A DNA stretch of 64,000 nucleotides from an uncultured Clostridia bacterium (GTDB lineage: Bacteria > Bacillota > Clostridia > Christensenellales > Borkfalkiaceae). Every line of letters begins with the position of its first letter. Position 1 is the stretch's first letter. The position numbers were made by a program, and so were the translations under genes. Under the pieces are notes generated by a model. That model saw nothing but the letters and a program-made list of their open reading frames with translations, searched no databases and was not told the DNA's origin. The DNA lies in contig CAKQWM010000004.1 of NCBI GenBank assembly GCA_934278995.1, positions 130,285 through 194,284 of the forward strand, given 5' to 3'. Below are positions 1 to 8,267 of the stretch, piece by piece.

Positions 1-803
1 TGCCTTCCGGCAAAAGTGATAAAATTATTTTTATAATCGCCTTTTACTATCAATGATTTTCTGTCTTTATACAGCCATTTGCCCAAAAACACGCCCAAAA
101 ATATTTGTCCGCCGTAAAACAGAAGGGAATAACTGTCGCTTCCGACCTCGTAAATGCCGACGACGGTTTTTAAAAATAACGTTACAAACGGTTCTTGTCC
201 GTAAGAAGCAGGTTGAACTTTAGGGTTTATGAAACTAACGTACGCGCCCGTCGCCGTCAGAATAACGCCCAGCCCGAGATATATCCATTTATTATCGAAG
301 GGTAAATTTTCGGTGATAAATTCTATCGCGGAAATCAGTAAAATCGTTACGGAAATGCAATGAAGTATGCCGAAAACTATCGTCAGATCCCTGTCGTTTA
401 TCATTTTGCCGAAAACAAAGGTTACGAGAGTTAAAAACATGGCGACGGCAAATAATTTTATCCCTCTTTTGAAGTTATTTCTCGAAAAAGAACAACTTAT
501 ACCCGTAAGAGCAAGGAATAAAAACAAAATGAAATATCTTACGTCTATTCTGACCTGCCAGTTCCAGAAAGTCCTCGCAAATTTATAAATCGACGCGGTA
601 AAATCCAACTTATACGGATAATCTTTAAACATATCCGCCAACAGATACCCCAAGTCGTACATTGCGTGATCAAGTACCATTATTATAATGGCGATACCGC
701 GGATAAAATCTATTTCGGTAATTCTCCGTTTAAGTTTTTCTCTTTTTAAACTGTCTTTATCGGTCTTTTTTTTGGTTGAAATATTAACGTTTTCTTCCGT
801 CAT
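1..803 (-). CDS. DUF1624 / heparan-alpha-glucosaminide N-acetyltransferase-like membrane protein, 3' truncated
   Basis: The reading frame opens at an ATG (801-803) behind AAGGAG and stays open to the left edge of the window, so the C-terminus is missing (267 codons visible). After a charged Lys-rich N-terminus of about 30 residues comes the family signature R-I-T-E-I-D-F-I-R-G-I-A followed by D-H, then several hydrophobic segments (for example around F-I-L-F-L-F-L-A-L-T-G). The family are polytopic membrane proteins, some of which transfer acetyl groups to sugars. The gene at 4197-5129 is a relative with the same D-L-I-R-G signature. Substrate is unknown; a cell-envelope glycan is a guess from the nearby O-antigen-ligase-like gene. 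A terminator separates it from plsX upstream. Confidence 0.8.
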   Translation of the reverse strand, partial: MTEENVNISTKKKTDKDSLKREKLKRRITEIDFIRGIAIIIMVLDHAMYDLGYLLADMFKDYPYKLDFTASIYKFARTFWNWQVRIDVRYFILFLFLALTGISCSFSRNNFKRGIKLFAVAMFLTLVTFVFGKMINDRDLTIVFGILHCISVTILLISAIEFITENLPFDNKWIYLGLGVILTATGAYVSFINPKVQPASYGQEPFVTLFLKTVVGIYEVGSDSYSLLFYGGQIFLGVFLGKWLYKDRKSLIVKGDYKNNFITFAGR

Positions 804-830
804 AAACGCGCCACTCCTTAAAAATAATGT

Positions 831-858
831 CAATAACGGGCTTATAGCCCTATTTTTT
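831..858 (-). repeat. Dispersed motif copy 1 (intergenic)
   Basis: Core at 831-847 reads, on the minus strand, CTATAAGCCCGTTATTG. It lies between plsX and the truncated membrane-protein gene, on the 5' side of the latter. On the minus strand the TATAAG of the core sits 18 nt after TTGCAT, so it could double as a -10 box; this is weak. Confidence 0.8.
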
Positions 859-868
859 ATCGATATGC

Positions 869-901
869 AAAAAAACACAAACGGACGCAACATTGCGTCC
901 G
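869..901 (-). terminator. Terminator after plsX
   Basis: A perfect 9-bp stem (CGGACGCAA at 882-890 with TTGCGTCCG at 893-901, 2-nt loop) is followed on the minus strand by a T-rich run at 869-881. It lies 11 bp beyond the plsX stop. Confidence 0.85.
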
Positions 902-911
902 CGCGTAAATT

Positions 912-1940
912 TTAAGTTAAATTGTCGTCTTTCGTTTCCTCTTTAAGTCCTTCGGTGATAGCAACTCTTAAGCCCGTTTTTTCCATATTATAGGCTTGTT
1001 CGATGCATTTACAAACCGCTTTGGAATTACTTGAGCCGTGTCCCTTGACGACGGTTTTTGAAACGCCTAAAAGAGCCGCCCCGCCGTAATTGTTGTAGTC
1101 CATTTTGCGTTTTACGGCATAAAGGTCCTTCTTTAAAAACAGAGCGCAAAGTTTGGTTTTCAGGTTTTTCATAAGAGTGCTTTTAACGAGTTTCATGGTA
1201 TCCATGCACGCGCCCTCGGTCGCTTTCAATAAAATATTCCCTGAAAAACCGTCGCAAACTATCAAATCGAAATTGCCCGACAAATACTCTCTCGCCTCGG
1301 CGTTTCCGACGAAGTTTATGTGTTTATTCTGCTTTAATAACCGATAGGTTTCCTTTCTTAAATTATCGCCTTTGTTTTCTTCCGTTCCGATGTTCAGAAG
1401 CCCGACTCTCGGATTTTTAACGCCGAAGGCTTTTTCGAGATAAAAACTCCCCATCGTGGCGAATTGATCTATCTGGTAACTGTAACACTCGGCGTTCGCG
1501 CCGCTGTCGCACAAAGCGACAAGCCCTTTATCCGAAAGCGTCGGCGCGACGGGAACGAGCGCCGGACGGGATACGCCTTTGATGCGACCTATCCTCGTTA
1601 TAGCGCCGACCAAAATAGCGCCCGTTGAGCCTATGGAAACAAGCCCGCCGTAGTCGTCTGAAGAACGCAAAAGTTCATACGCTTTAACTAAAGAACTTTC
1701 TTTTTTGTTTCTTATGGCGTCGGTAGGTCTGTCGTTGCAGGTAATAACGTCGGTTGCGTCAATCGTTTCGAGACGGGTTTTATCGTATTTATATTTGACG
1801 AGTAATTCATCGATCTGCTTTTCGGGACCGATAAGCGTAATATGTAAATCTGAAATTTCGTTAAGCGCCTTAACCGCGCCTTCAACGTTTACGAAAGGGC
1901 TTTTATCCCCTCCCATTGCGTCAACTATTATCTTAATCAT
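912..1940 (-). CDS. plsX: Phosphate acyltransferase PlsX
   Basis: PlsX makes acyl-phosphate from acyl-ACP and orthophosphate, the first step of phosphatidic acid synthesis with PlsY and PlsC. The protein is 342 residues, usual for the family, and starts I-I-V-D-A-M-G-G-D, the diagnostic N-terminus. Further conserved stretches are S-I-G-S-T-G-A near residue 100, A-L-C-D-S-G-A-N and L-L-N-I-G-T-E-E near 185. It has its own promoter just upstream and a terminator just downstream, so it appears monocistronic, without the rpmF, fabH, fabD or acpP neighbours seen in many genomes. acpP is instead at 28850-29074 in this window. Confidence 0.96.
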   Translation of the reverse strand: MIKIIVDAMGGDKSPFVNVEGAVKALNEISDLHITLIGPEKQIDELLVKYKYDKTRLETIDATDVITCNDRPTDAIRNKKESSLVKAYELLRSSDDYGGLVSIGSTGAILVGAITRIGRIKGVSRPALVPVAPTLSDKGLVALCDSGANAECYSYQIDQFATMGSFYLEKAFGVKNPRVGLLNIGTEENKGDNLRKETYRLLKQNKHINFVGNAEAREYLSGNFDLIVCDGFSGNILLKATEGACMDTMKLVKSTLMKNLKTKLCALFLKKDLYAVKRKMDYNNYGGAALLGVSKTVVKGHGSSNSKAVCKCIEQAYNMEKTGLRVAITEGLKEETKDDNLT

Positions 1941-1980
1941 TTCTAACCTCTTAAAGCGTAAATTTTACGCCCGTATCTAT

Positions 1981-2009
1981 ATGGTACCATTTACCCGAAG
2001 TATTGTCAA
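1981..2009 (-). promoter_or_regulatory. Sigma-A-type promoter for plsX
   Basis: On the minus strand TTGACA (2004-2009) is followed after exactly 17 nt by TACCAT (1981-1986). The plsX ATG is about 40 nt downstream. Confidence 0.6.
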
Positions 2010-2064
2010 GTTATATTCCGTGAAAAGTTTATGATGTCGGTTAAAACCAAAAACTATATTTTAT

Positions 2065-2093
2065 AAAAAAGTCGGGCTATAAGCCTGTTTTTG
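2065..2093 (+). repeat. Dispersed motif copy 2 (3' of small gene)
   Basis: Core at 2077-2093, CTATAAGCCTGTTTTTG, preceded by AAAAAAGTCGGG. It begins immediately beyond the stop codon of the minus-strand gene at 2096-2395, so it lies in that gene's 3' untranslated region. Confidence 0.75.
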
Positions 2094-2095
2094 CA

Positions 2096-2395
2096 CTATT
2101 CGATTACTTCGATATAAAAACTTACAGGTCTGAAACCGTCGTTGCAACTTATCATTGCGGACTTTGGATTTTTCATCCAGCCGTCGAATAAATTTTGATT
2201 TCCTTGAGCCAAAAATTTAACGAAGGGTTCTAAATTTTGCCAGGCTGATTTACAAAAATGCGGGGGTATAAGCCCGTTATCGCTTATAAACACGTCGCCT
2301 TCCTCAACGTCGCACGCATGTGATACGGGGTTTTCGTATTTATCCGATAAATCTTTATGCCATACTTTTTTTACGGCTGTGATTTTCAATCTCAT
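2096..2395 (-). CDS. TIGR04076-family small protein
   Basis: About 99 residues. The pattern E-G-D-V-F followed by F-C-x-x-A-W and the closing C-N-D-G-x-R-P-V-x-F-x-I-E matches the small TIGR04076 family, whose function is unknown. I start it at the ATG at 2393-2395 because GGAG lies 9 nt upstream; an ATG 27 nt further upstream has no good ribosome binding site and would add residues absent from the family. Residues S-D-N-G-L-I-P-P are encoded by a copy of the dispersed motif. Possibly the last gene before plsX on this strand, but plsX has its own promoter. Confidence 0.75.
   Translation of the reverse strand: MRLKITAVKKVWHKDLSDKYENPVSHACDVEEGDVFISDNGLIPPHFCKSAWQNLEPFVKFLAQGNQNLFDGWMKNPKSAMISCNDGFRPVSFYIEVIE
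2255..2284 (+). repeat. Dispersed motif copy 3 (inside TIGR04076 gene)
   Basis: Core at 2266-2282, GTATAAGCCCGTTATCG, antisense to the gene; read in the gene frame it encodes D-N-G-L-I. Confidence 0.8.
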
Positions 2396-2614
2396 AAAAC
2401 TTTGCTCCGCGTTGATTTTCATTTCAAACAGTCCGTCCGACGTTCGGGTTATCGAAACGCTTACGTGGTTATTTTAGCAAAAACGAGCGTTATCTTCAAG
2501 CATTTTCGCGTTGTTTTCACCATAATAATATATTTTCTTTGAAATTATATATTATAATTCAAACGTTTATTACTTTTAATGAATATATTATTAGATTTGC
2601 CCTATGTTTTTACA

Positions 2615-2642
2615 TTGACAAAACAAGGCGGAAAATGATAAT
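2615..2642 (+). promoter_or_regulatory. Promoter for the O-antigen-ligase-like gene
   Basis: TTGACA at 2615-2620 and GATAAT at 2637-2642, spacer 16 nt, 24 nt before the ATG at 2666. Confidence 0.6.
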
Positions 2643-2665
2643 ATATTAACGGAAGTAGCGAACTT

Positions 2666-4111
2666 ATGAAGAAAAATTATATTTTAAAGACCGCGGCGCT
2701 GATAAAATCGCTGTATTCCTCCGATTATTACGTCGTTTTGTTATCGGTTCTCGTTTTAATCGGGTGGATATCCGGTTTTTGGGTGGAATTTATTTTAGCA
2801 ATGCTCGTTCTTACCATAGCAGGAACTTTATTGACACCCGATCTCAGGCACGTATTGTCGTTTTTGATTTTATACGGCGCTACAATGAGTACTCAGGAAG
2901 TATCTTCCGCCGATATCGCGCTTTTCGTGACGTTTTCCGTTATGGAAGCGATTGCGCTCGTTGCAAACGTGATAATGTATAAACGTGATTTTTCCGTGCT
3001 TAGCCCCTCTAAGATTAAAGGTTTTACTTTTGCGCACGTTTTGCTGATAATTCCTTTTTTACTTGCGGGCGCAGGTTTTAACGGCGAAAACAAAAACGCT
3101 TCTTGGGTTGCAGCCGCCCTCGTGCTTCTTATTACGGCGCTTTACGTTTTTTTATACGTTGGTCTTGTAAAAAGCGAACGCAAAAATTTTATCGATTACG
3201 TTTTAAAATCGGTTTTCGCGCTTTCGCTGGTATCGTCTTTGGAACTTCTCGTTCACCTTTTCAGGCTCGGTGATATCGACGCCATTGTTACCACGTTGCA
3301 AAACAAGAATCTTTGGATAGGCTGGACGGGGCCTAATACGATAGCCTCGATAATTTCGATGGGGCTTCCGTGTGCTTTGTATTTCTGCGTAAAGAAACGT
3401 AAACTTTCCTTTTTGATAGTTCCGTTCTGCGTGCTTATTTTCTTCGTCGAACTTGCGCTGATAATTTTTTCGGGATGCAGAGGCGCGGTATTGTTCTCGC
3501 TTTTCTTGACGCCGTCGCTTTTACTTTACGCAATGTGGAAAACCGAATGCAAAACCTTGTTTTTCGCAAGTTTTTCGATTATATTCCTTCTCGTTGCTCT
3601 TTTAACGGTAAAATACGGCGATTCTGTGTTAAAAGTGCTTTCGACGATGATAAACAAAGGTATGTCGTCGAGCGGCAGAGTGGAAGAAATCTATCCGGAA
3701 GCGATTATTTTGTTCAAAAACAATCCTCTTTTCGGCGTGGGTTGGGGATATAAACTGACTCACACTATGGCGGGGCTTTGGCAACCGTACCTCTTTCACT
3801 CGACCTTTTTCCAGTTTTTGGCGAACATGGGCGTTGTCGGCGTGGTTTTCTTGCTTATATTTTATCTGTGGAGGTATTTTCTCGTACTTCCGATGTATAA
3901 AAACCCCGCGGCGATCGCCGTAATCGCGTCTATACTTCTTTTCGATATGTATTCCATGATAGATACGAGTTTTTTCAGCCCCGCGCTGTTTATCATGCTC
4001 GACGTAATGTCTCTTTCGATGGAACTCGATATGCCGGAAAATCGTTGTCTTGCCTTTCTCGGCAAAAATCCCCTGAAGTTTTTTAACAGCGTCATAACTC
4101 ACCGTAAATAA
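2666..4111 (+). CDS. O-antigen ligase / polymerase-like polytopic membrane protein (Wzy_C type)
   Basis: 481 residues with about ten to twelve hydrophobic segments. The C-terminal half has the Wzy_C-type layout: a loop containing S-G-C-R-G-A, then F-K-N-N-P-L-F-G-V-G-W-G near residue 355, followed by H-S-T-F-F-Q-F-L-A-N-M-G-V-V-G. Members ligate or polymerise glycans on the outer face of the cytoplasmic membrane; here the substrate cannot be told. A clear sigma-A promoter precedes it and the following membrane acyltransferase-like gene is co-directional, 85 bp away, so the two may be co-transcribed and act on the same surface polysaccharide (inference). The ribosome binding site (GGAAG) is modest. 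Confidence 0.82.
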   Translation: MKKNYILKTAALIKSLYSSDYYVVLLSVLVLIGWISGFWVEFILAMLVLTIAGTLLTPDLRHVLSFLILYGATMSTQEVSSADIALFVTFSVMEAIALVANVIMYKRDFSVLSPSKIKGFTFAHVLLIIPFLLAGAGFNGENKNASWVAAALVLLITALYVFLYVGLVKSERKNFIDYVLKSVFALSLVSSLELLVHLFRLGDIDAIVTTLQNKNLWIGWTGPNTIASIISMGLPCALYFCVKKRKLSFLIVPFCVLIFFVELALIIFSGCRGAVLFSLFLTPSLLLYAMWKTECKTLFFASFSIIFLLVALLTVKYGDSVLKVLSTMINKGMSSSGRVEEIYPEAIILFKNNPLFGVGWGYKLTHTMAGLWQPYLFHSTFFQFLANMGVVGVVFLLIFYLWRYFLVLPMYKNPAAIAVIASILLFDMYSMIDTSFFSPALFIMLDVMSLSMELDMPENRCLAFLGKNPLKFFNSVITHRK

Positions 4112-4196
4112 TTCTATGCTTCGGCGCGCGTCGCATCGGAGTTATTCGGTTACGATAAGCGCGCTGAACAGATTTATATTTGTAGGACGAATTGTA

Positions 4197-5129
4197 ATGG
4201 AAAAAAACAAAGTTGCCGACGTAATCGGCGAGGTCGAACTTGCGCCTCAAAGCACGCCCGCGGAAAAATCGGGCTTTTATACCAAACTCAAAAAAGAGTG
4301 TAAGAACTTTTTTACTTACAATCTTCCCGGTAAAGCCCCGAGAGTCTGGGAACTCGATCTTATCCGCGGAATAATAATGATCTTCGTTTCGATAGACCAT
4401 ATTGCAAGATTTTCTCACTACTGGGGAATCGTTCAGTTTCAGACCGCGTTCGGCAAAGCCCTCGAAAATTTTGCCGTTTCGTATTTTGAATCCGATATAA
4501 GCGATAACGTTTATCCTCTCGCGTTGTGGTTTCTTTGCTTTATGTCGGGGATAAGCAGTCAGTTTACACGAAGCAGATTATCCCGACTGCTAAAGTTTTG
4601 GGGCTTCTGCGCCCTGTTTATGGGGGTTTATCTCGCGCTTCATTTCATATTTCCCGAACAAATCACGGGATATATCGTTTTCAATATAGTTGCGGTGCTT
4701 ACCTTATCCGTAACGGTTTGGTTCGTTTTCGACAAATTAAACGTTCCCGATTTTGTAAGACTTATTTTCGGCGTAATTTTCATAATCACGGGGATTACCT
4801 TCTTTCTCGTTTACAGACTCGGCGGAAGAACTTTCTTTATCGAAAACGACTTTTTGGCGGTGCTTTTATATAACGAACACGGTTATAAAATTTCGCCGAA
4901 CAATTTTGAACCCCTTATTCCTCACCTCGGCTTCTTTATTTTAGGAGGAGTTTGCGGTAAATATTACTATAAAGACAAGACGTCCAGACTAAGACGTAAA
5001 ACCCCGCCCAAGTGGCTTACCCCCCTCATGATACTCGGCAAACATTCGCTCGTTGCATATCTGTTTTTACCGACGGTGGGGATTTTATTGCTTTTACTTA
5101 CGGTGAAATTCGTCGGACTGTTTTTATAA
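4197..5129 (+). CDS. DUF1624 / heparan-alpha-glucosaminide N-acetyltransferase-like membrane protein
   Basis: About 310 residues. The N-terminal 55 residues are hydrophilic; then W-E-L-D-L-I-R-G-I-I-M and D-H-I-A-R give the family signature, followed by several membrane segments and a closing hydrophobic stretch. An in-frame ATG 81 nt upstream (4116) is rejected in favour of 4197 because TAGGAC lies in ribosome-binding position and the added residues look like untranslated leader. It is a paralog of the truncated gene at the left edge. Likely modifies an envelope glycan, by context only. Confidence 0.8.
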   Translation: MEKNKVADVIGEVELAPQSTPAEKSGFYTKLKKECKNFFTYNLPGKAPRVWELDLIRGIIMIFVSIDHIARFSHYWGIVQFQTAFGKALENFAVSYFESDISDNVYPLALWFLCFMSGISSQFTRSRLSRLLKFWGFCALFMGVYLALHFIFPEQITGYIVFNIVAVLTLSVTVWFVFDKLNVPDFVRLIFGVIFIITGITFFLVYRLGGRTFFIENDFLAVLLYNEHGYKISPNNFEPLIPHLGFFILGGVCGKYYYKDKTSRLRRKTPPKWLTPLMILGKHSLVAYLFLPTVGILLLLLTVKFVGLFL

Positions 5130-5163
5130 GCGTTCGGTTTGACGGCAAAGTTTTATTATTAGT

Positions 5164-5200
5164 TAAAAATCGCGCTATAAGCCCGTTATCGCCTGTTTTC
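5164..5200 (+). repeat. Dispersed motif copy 4 (5' of nrnA)
   Basis: Core at 5175-5191, CTATAAGCCCGTTATCG, preceded by AAAAATCGCG. It lies between two co-directional genes, about 35 nt before the nrnA ATG, so it would be in the mRNA leader or intercistronic region. Confidence 0.85.
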
Positions 5201-5226
5201 GGCAAAGCAACAAAAGGATTAAATAT

Positions 5227-6186
5227 ATGTTCAAAGACGTTTTAGACGCAATAAACAGTCATGATACGATAATAATTCATCGTCACTTTAACCCCGACGG
5301 CGACGCTATCGGCAGTCAGATCGGGCTTAAAAATCTTCTTTCGGAAAATTATCCCGATAAAAAGATTTACGCTTGCGGCGACGCCGCGGGAAGGTATTCC
5401 TTCGTGGAAGGTTCTTCTCCCGACGATATTCCGGACGAAAGGTACTCAAAAGCGCTTTGTTTCGTTCTCGATTCGGCAACGCCCTCCCTCGTTTCGGACG
5501 AAAGGTACAAAACCGCAGATCTTACTATAAGGTTCGATCATCATAAATTCGTTGAAAAATTTTGCGATATTGAGATTGTTGACGATACTTTTGAAAGTTG
5601 CGCGGGGCTTATCGCTTATTTTGCAAAAACGACGGGTTTAAAACTCAGCGCAAAATCCGCAAAGCCTCTGTTTACCGGTATGGTAACCGACAGCGGAAGA
5701 TTCAGATACGGCTCCTGCTCGTCGAGGACTTTCGCCCTTGCTTCTTATCTTACCGAGCAAAAGTTCACAACGGCGGATATATACTCGAATCTTTACGTTG
5801 ACGATCTCGCTATGGTACGGTTAAGGGCGACTTTTTTGTTAAAATCGAAATTCACCGATCAAAACGTCGGTTACATCTACACCGATTACGAAGAATTCAA
5901 AACTTACGGCGTAAGTTCTTTTACGATTTCGAGAGGCATGGTAAACGTTATGGCGGAAATCAGAGGGGTGGATATCTGGGTTAACTTCACCGAAACCGAA
6001 GACGCCGTACTTTGCGAACTTCGTTCTTCAAAATACGATATAAACAAAATCGCGGTAAAATACGGCGGCGGCGGACACCTTCTGGCAAGCGGAGCCACCC
6101 TCAAAAACAAAGACGAAGCCTTTAGTATGCTTAACGACCTTGACGATCTTATAAAAAGCGGAAAAACGATCACCGCGGAGGAGTAA
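5227..6186 (+). CDS. nrnA: DHH-DHHA1 phosphoesterase, NrnA-type (first paralog)
   Basis: 319 residues. NrnA-type enzymes degrade very short RNA oligonucleotides and dephosphorylate pAp. Motif I is H20-F-N-P-D24-G-D26, motif II has D82 in V-L-D-S-A-T, motif III is D104-H-H, and the C-terminal DHHA1 domain carries G-G-G-G-H-L-L-A-S-G-A near residue 280. All expected metal ligands are present. AAAGGA gives a good start. The second paralog follows after 4 nt, its ribosome binding site lying inside the end of this gene, so the two are translationally close and co-transcribed with surE. Confidence 0.9.
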   Translation: MFKDVLDAINSHDTIIIHRHFNPDGDAIGSQIGLKNLLSENYPDKKIYACGDAAGRYSFVEGSSPDDIPDERYSKALCFVLDSATPSLVSDERYKTADLTIRFDHHKFVEKFCDIEIVDDTFESCAGLIAYFAKTTGLKLSAKSAKPLFTGMVTDSGRFRYGSCSSRTFALASYLTEQKFTTADIYSNLYVDDLAMVRLRATFLLKSKFTDQNVGYIYTDYEEFKTYGVSSFTISRGMVNVMAEIRGVDIWVNFTETEDAVLCELRSSKYDINKIAVKYGGGGHLLASGATLKNKDEAFSMLNDLDDLIKSGKTITAEE

Positions 6187-6190
6187 ATAT

Positions 6191-7165
6191 ATGAGCGTAA
6201 AACGCGAAATTTTAGACAAGATAAAATCTTACGACAGAATTATCATTTCACGCCACTATCGCCCCGACGGCGACGCTTACGGCTCGACTAAAGGTTTGCA
6301 AAGAATATTGCAACTGAGTTTTCCCGAAAAGGATATTAAACTTTTAAACGAGGACTACTCCGAATATCTTAAATTTATGGGCGGCGAGGACGAACCGCAA
6401 ACGGATGAATTTTACAAGTCGGCGCTCGGCATCGTAGTCGATACGGGTACGGCGGAAAGATTTTCCAACAAAAAAATGTCGCTGTGCAAAGAACTTATAA
6501 AAATTGACCACCACATTGACGTAAGCCCTTACGGAGATTTGTCGTGGGTGGAGGACTATCGCTCGTCGGCGTGTGAAATGATAGTTGATTTTTACCGCTC
6601 GTTCCCTGCCGAATTAAAAATGGATAAAACCGCGGCGACCTATCTTTATACCGGTATGGTCACCGACAGCGGGAGGTTTAAATTCAGAGAAGTTTCTTCC
6701 GAAACCTTTATAAACGCGGCAACGCTTTTGGATTTCGGCATCGATACCGAAACGATTTTTGCGAATTTATACCTCGAAACTTTCGACTCGATAAAATTCA
6801 ACGCAAAAATCACCGACCGCATCAATATTACCGAAAACGGCGTTGCGTATATTTACGTGAGCCTCGGCATGCAGAAAGAATTTAATCTTTCGCACGAAGA
6901 AGCCAGCAACGTTATAAGTCTTATGGATTCCATTAAAGGAAGCCTTATCTGGCTTGCGTTTATCGAAACGGAAAACGGTCCTACGAGGGTAAGGCTTCGT
7001 TCGAGATTTTTAACCATAAACAAACTCGGCGAAAAATATCACGGAGGCGGGCATGAGTGCGCGGCGGGTGCCTACGTGTATTCTGATGAAGAATTTGAAT
7101 CCCTTTTGAAAGACGCCGACAATCAACTTAAAGAATATAAGGAATCTAATACCGGATGGCTATGA
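6191..7165 (+). CDS. DHH-DHHA1 phosphoesterase, NrnA-type (second paralog)
   Basis: 324 residues, a diverged tandem duplicate of the preceding gene. Motif I is R-H22-Y-R-P-D26-G-D28, motif II V-V-D-T-G-T, motif III D-H-H, and the C-terminal glycine motif is H-G-G-G-H-E-C-A-A-G-A, so it should be catalytically competent. GGAGGAG overlaps the end of the first copy. Its TGA stop overlaps the surE ATG in an ATGA arrangement. Either copy could be the nanoRNase or the pAp phosphatase; sequence alone does not separate these roles. Confidence 0.88.
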   Translation: MSVKREILDKIKSYDRIIISRHYRPDGDAYGSTKGLQRILQLSFPEKDIKLLNEDYSEYLKFMGGEDEPQTDEFYKSALGIVVDTGTAERFSNKKMSLCKELIKIDHHIDVSPYGDLSWVEDYRSSACEMIVDFYRSFPAELKMDKTAATYLYTGMVTDSGRFKFREVSSETFINAATLLDFGIDTETIFANLYLETFDSIKFNAKITDRINITENGVAYIYVSLGMQKEFNLSHEEASNVISLMDSIKGSLIWLAFIETENGPTRVRLRSRFLTINKLGEKYHGGGHECAAGAYVYSDEEFESLLKDADNQLKEYKESNTGWL

Positions 7166-7902
7166 AAATACTTGTAATAAACGACGACGGGATTACCTCG
7201 GAAGGTATTGAAATTTTAGCCGAATTTGCCAAAACGCTCGGCGAAGTAACCGTCGTTGCCCCTTTAAAAGAGCAAAGCGGAAAAAGCCATTCGATAGATT
7301 ACCGTAACACCATTAAAATCGGCAAATACGATTTTTTGGAAGGCGTTGACGCCTATTACGTTAATTCCACCCCCGCCGATTGTGCAAGGTTTGCCGTTAT
7401 GGGGCTGAAAAAAGACTACGACCTGGTTTTGACCGGTATCAATAAAGGCTTTAACCTCGGTAACGATATTTTATATTCCGGAACGGCTTCCTCCGCTTTT
7501 GAAATGGTTGCGAGAGGTTGTAAAGCCATAGCCTTTTCGACCGTGTACGATACTTTTTCAACGGCGAAAAAGTGGCTGAAACCTATATACGACTACGTAG
7601 TCAAAAACGACCTTTTGAGTGTTTGCGACGTGTATAACGTCAATATTCCTTCGGAACCTATAGGCATTAAAATAACTCGTAAATCGGGCTTTTATTATAA
7701 AGAACGTTTTGAAATTGCCGAAAACGGCGAATATTTTCAGACAACCGATTTTGAACCCTTTCACGGAAACGACTTATCCGTTGACGTAGATGCCTGCATG
7801 AACGGTTACGTTTCAATAACCCCCATGACCATCGACAGAACTAATACCGAAGCCTTTTTAAAACTCGTTTCCCTGAACGACGAAAAAAATCGGCTTGAAT
7901 AA
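7162..7902 (+). CDS. surE: 5'-nucleotidase SurE
   Basis: SurE removes phosphate from nucleoside monophosphates. The protein starts M-K-I-L-V-I-N-D-D-G-I, the metal-binding N-terminus, followed by N-S-T-P-A-D-C-A near residue 72 and S/T-G-I-N-x-G-x-N-L-G-x-D-I-x-Y-S-G-T-A near 95, all characteristic. Length (about 246 residues) is normal. I start it at 7162, where ATGA overlaps the upstream stop; an ATG 6 nt earlier is also possible. Grouping with two NrnA-type enzymes suggests a small nucleotide-salvage operon. Confidence 0.94.
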   Translation: MKILVINDDGITSEGIEILAEFAKTLGEVTVVAPLKEQSGKSHSIDYRNTIKIGKYDFLEGVDAYYVNSTPADCARFAVMGLKKDYDLVLTGINKGFNLGNDILYSGTASSAFEMVARGCKAIAFSTVYDTFSTAKKWLKPIYDYVVKNDLLSVCDVYNVNIPSEPIGIKITRKSGFYYKERFEIAENGEYFQTTDFEPFHGNDLSVDVDACMNGYVSITPMTIDRTNTEAFLKLVSLNDEKNRLE

Positions 7903-8016
7903 TTCGTTTGCGCGAAAACTCTGCTTAGCGTAAGTAACGACGCTATCAGCGGCTTTTTTGCAACTTTAAGTAAATTCGGGCACCGATAAAATCAGAAACC
8001 GATAATATGAAACAAG

Positions 8017-8046
8017 GAGTCTTTTTGAAAAGGACTCTTTTTTTTA
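8017..8046 (+). terminator. Terminator after surE
   Basis: GAGTC (8017-8021) pairs with GACTC (8033-8037), extended by T/A pairs, followed by a run of eight or more T. Confidence 0.85.
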
Positions 8047-8103
8047 CGTTTTAAAATTACGACTAAAAATTACGATTAAACCCTCAAATGCTTTTAAATA
8101 ACT

Positions 8104-8130
8104 TAATAATCGACTTATAGGCGGACTTTT
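8104..8130 (-). repeat. Dispersed motif copy 5
   Basis: Core at 8104-8120 (minus strand reads CTATAAGTCGATTATTA), followed on the plus strand by GCGGACTTTT. Same orientation as the copy 100 bp to the right. Confidence 0.85.
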
Positions 8131-8203
8131 AGTAATTATTTCTTAAAAAACAATAAATCAGCCGATTATTAGTTTTATAAAAATAAAAATCCGCTTAAAT
8201 GCT

Positions 8204-8230
8204 TAATAACAGGCATATAGGCGGACTTTT
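8204..8230 (-). repeat. Dispersed motif copy 6
   Basis: Core at 8204-8220, minus strand CTATATGCCTGTTATTA, again followed by GCGGACTTTT. With copy 5 it forms a direct pair 100 bp apart downstream of the ABC transporter operon. Confidence 0.8.
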
Positions 8231-8267
8231 CGTATTTGTTACGCGTTGAGATGTTTGCGGGGAAAAA

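Larger units (their letters stand above)
7903..8267. other. Convergent intergenic region with terminator and two motif copies
   Basis: Between surE and the ABC transporter ATPase, which converge. It holds a strong terminator (8017-8046) and two same-orientation dispersed-motif copies (8104-8130 and 8204-8230), each preceded by an AAATGCTT-like stretch. A third half-site, CAGCCGATTATTAG, is at 8158-8171. No open frame of note. Confidence 0.7.

Noticed and set aside
688..915. Plus-strand open frame of 75 codons
   Set aside because: It is antisense to the truncated membrane protein and runs through a motif copy and the plsX terminator; no ribosome binding site or family match.
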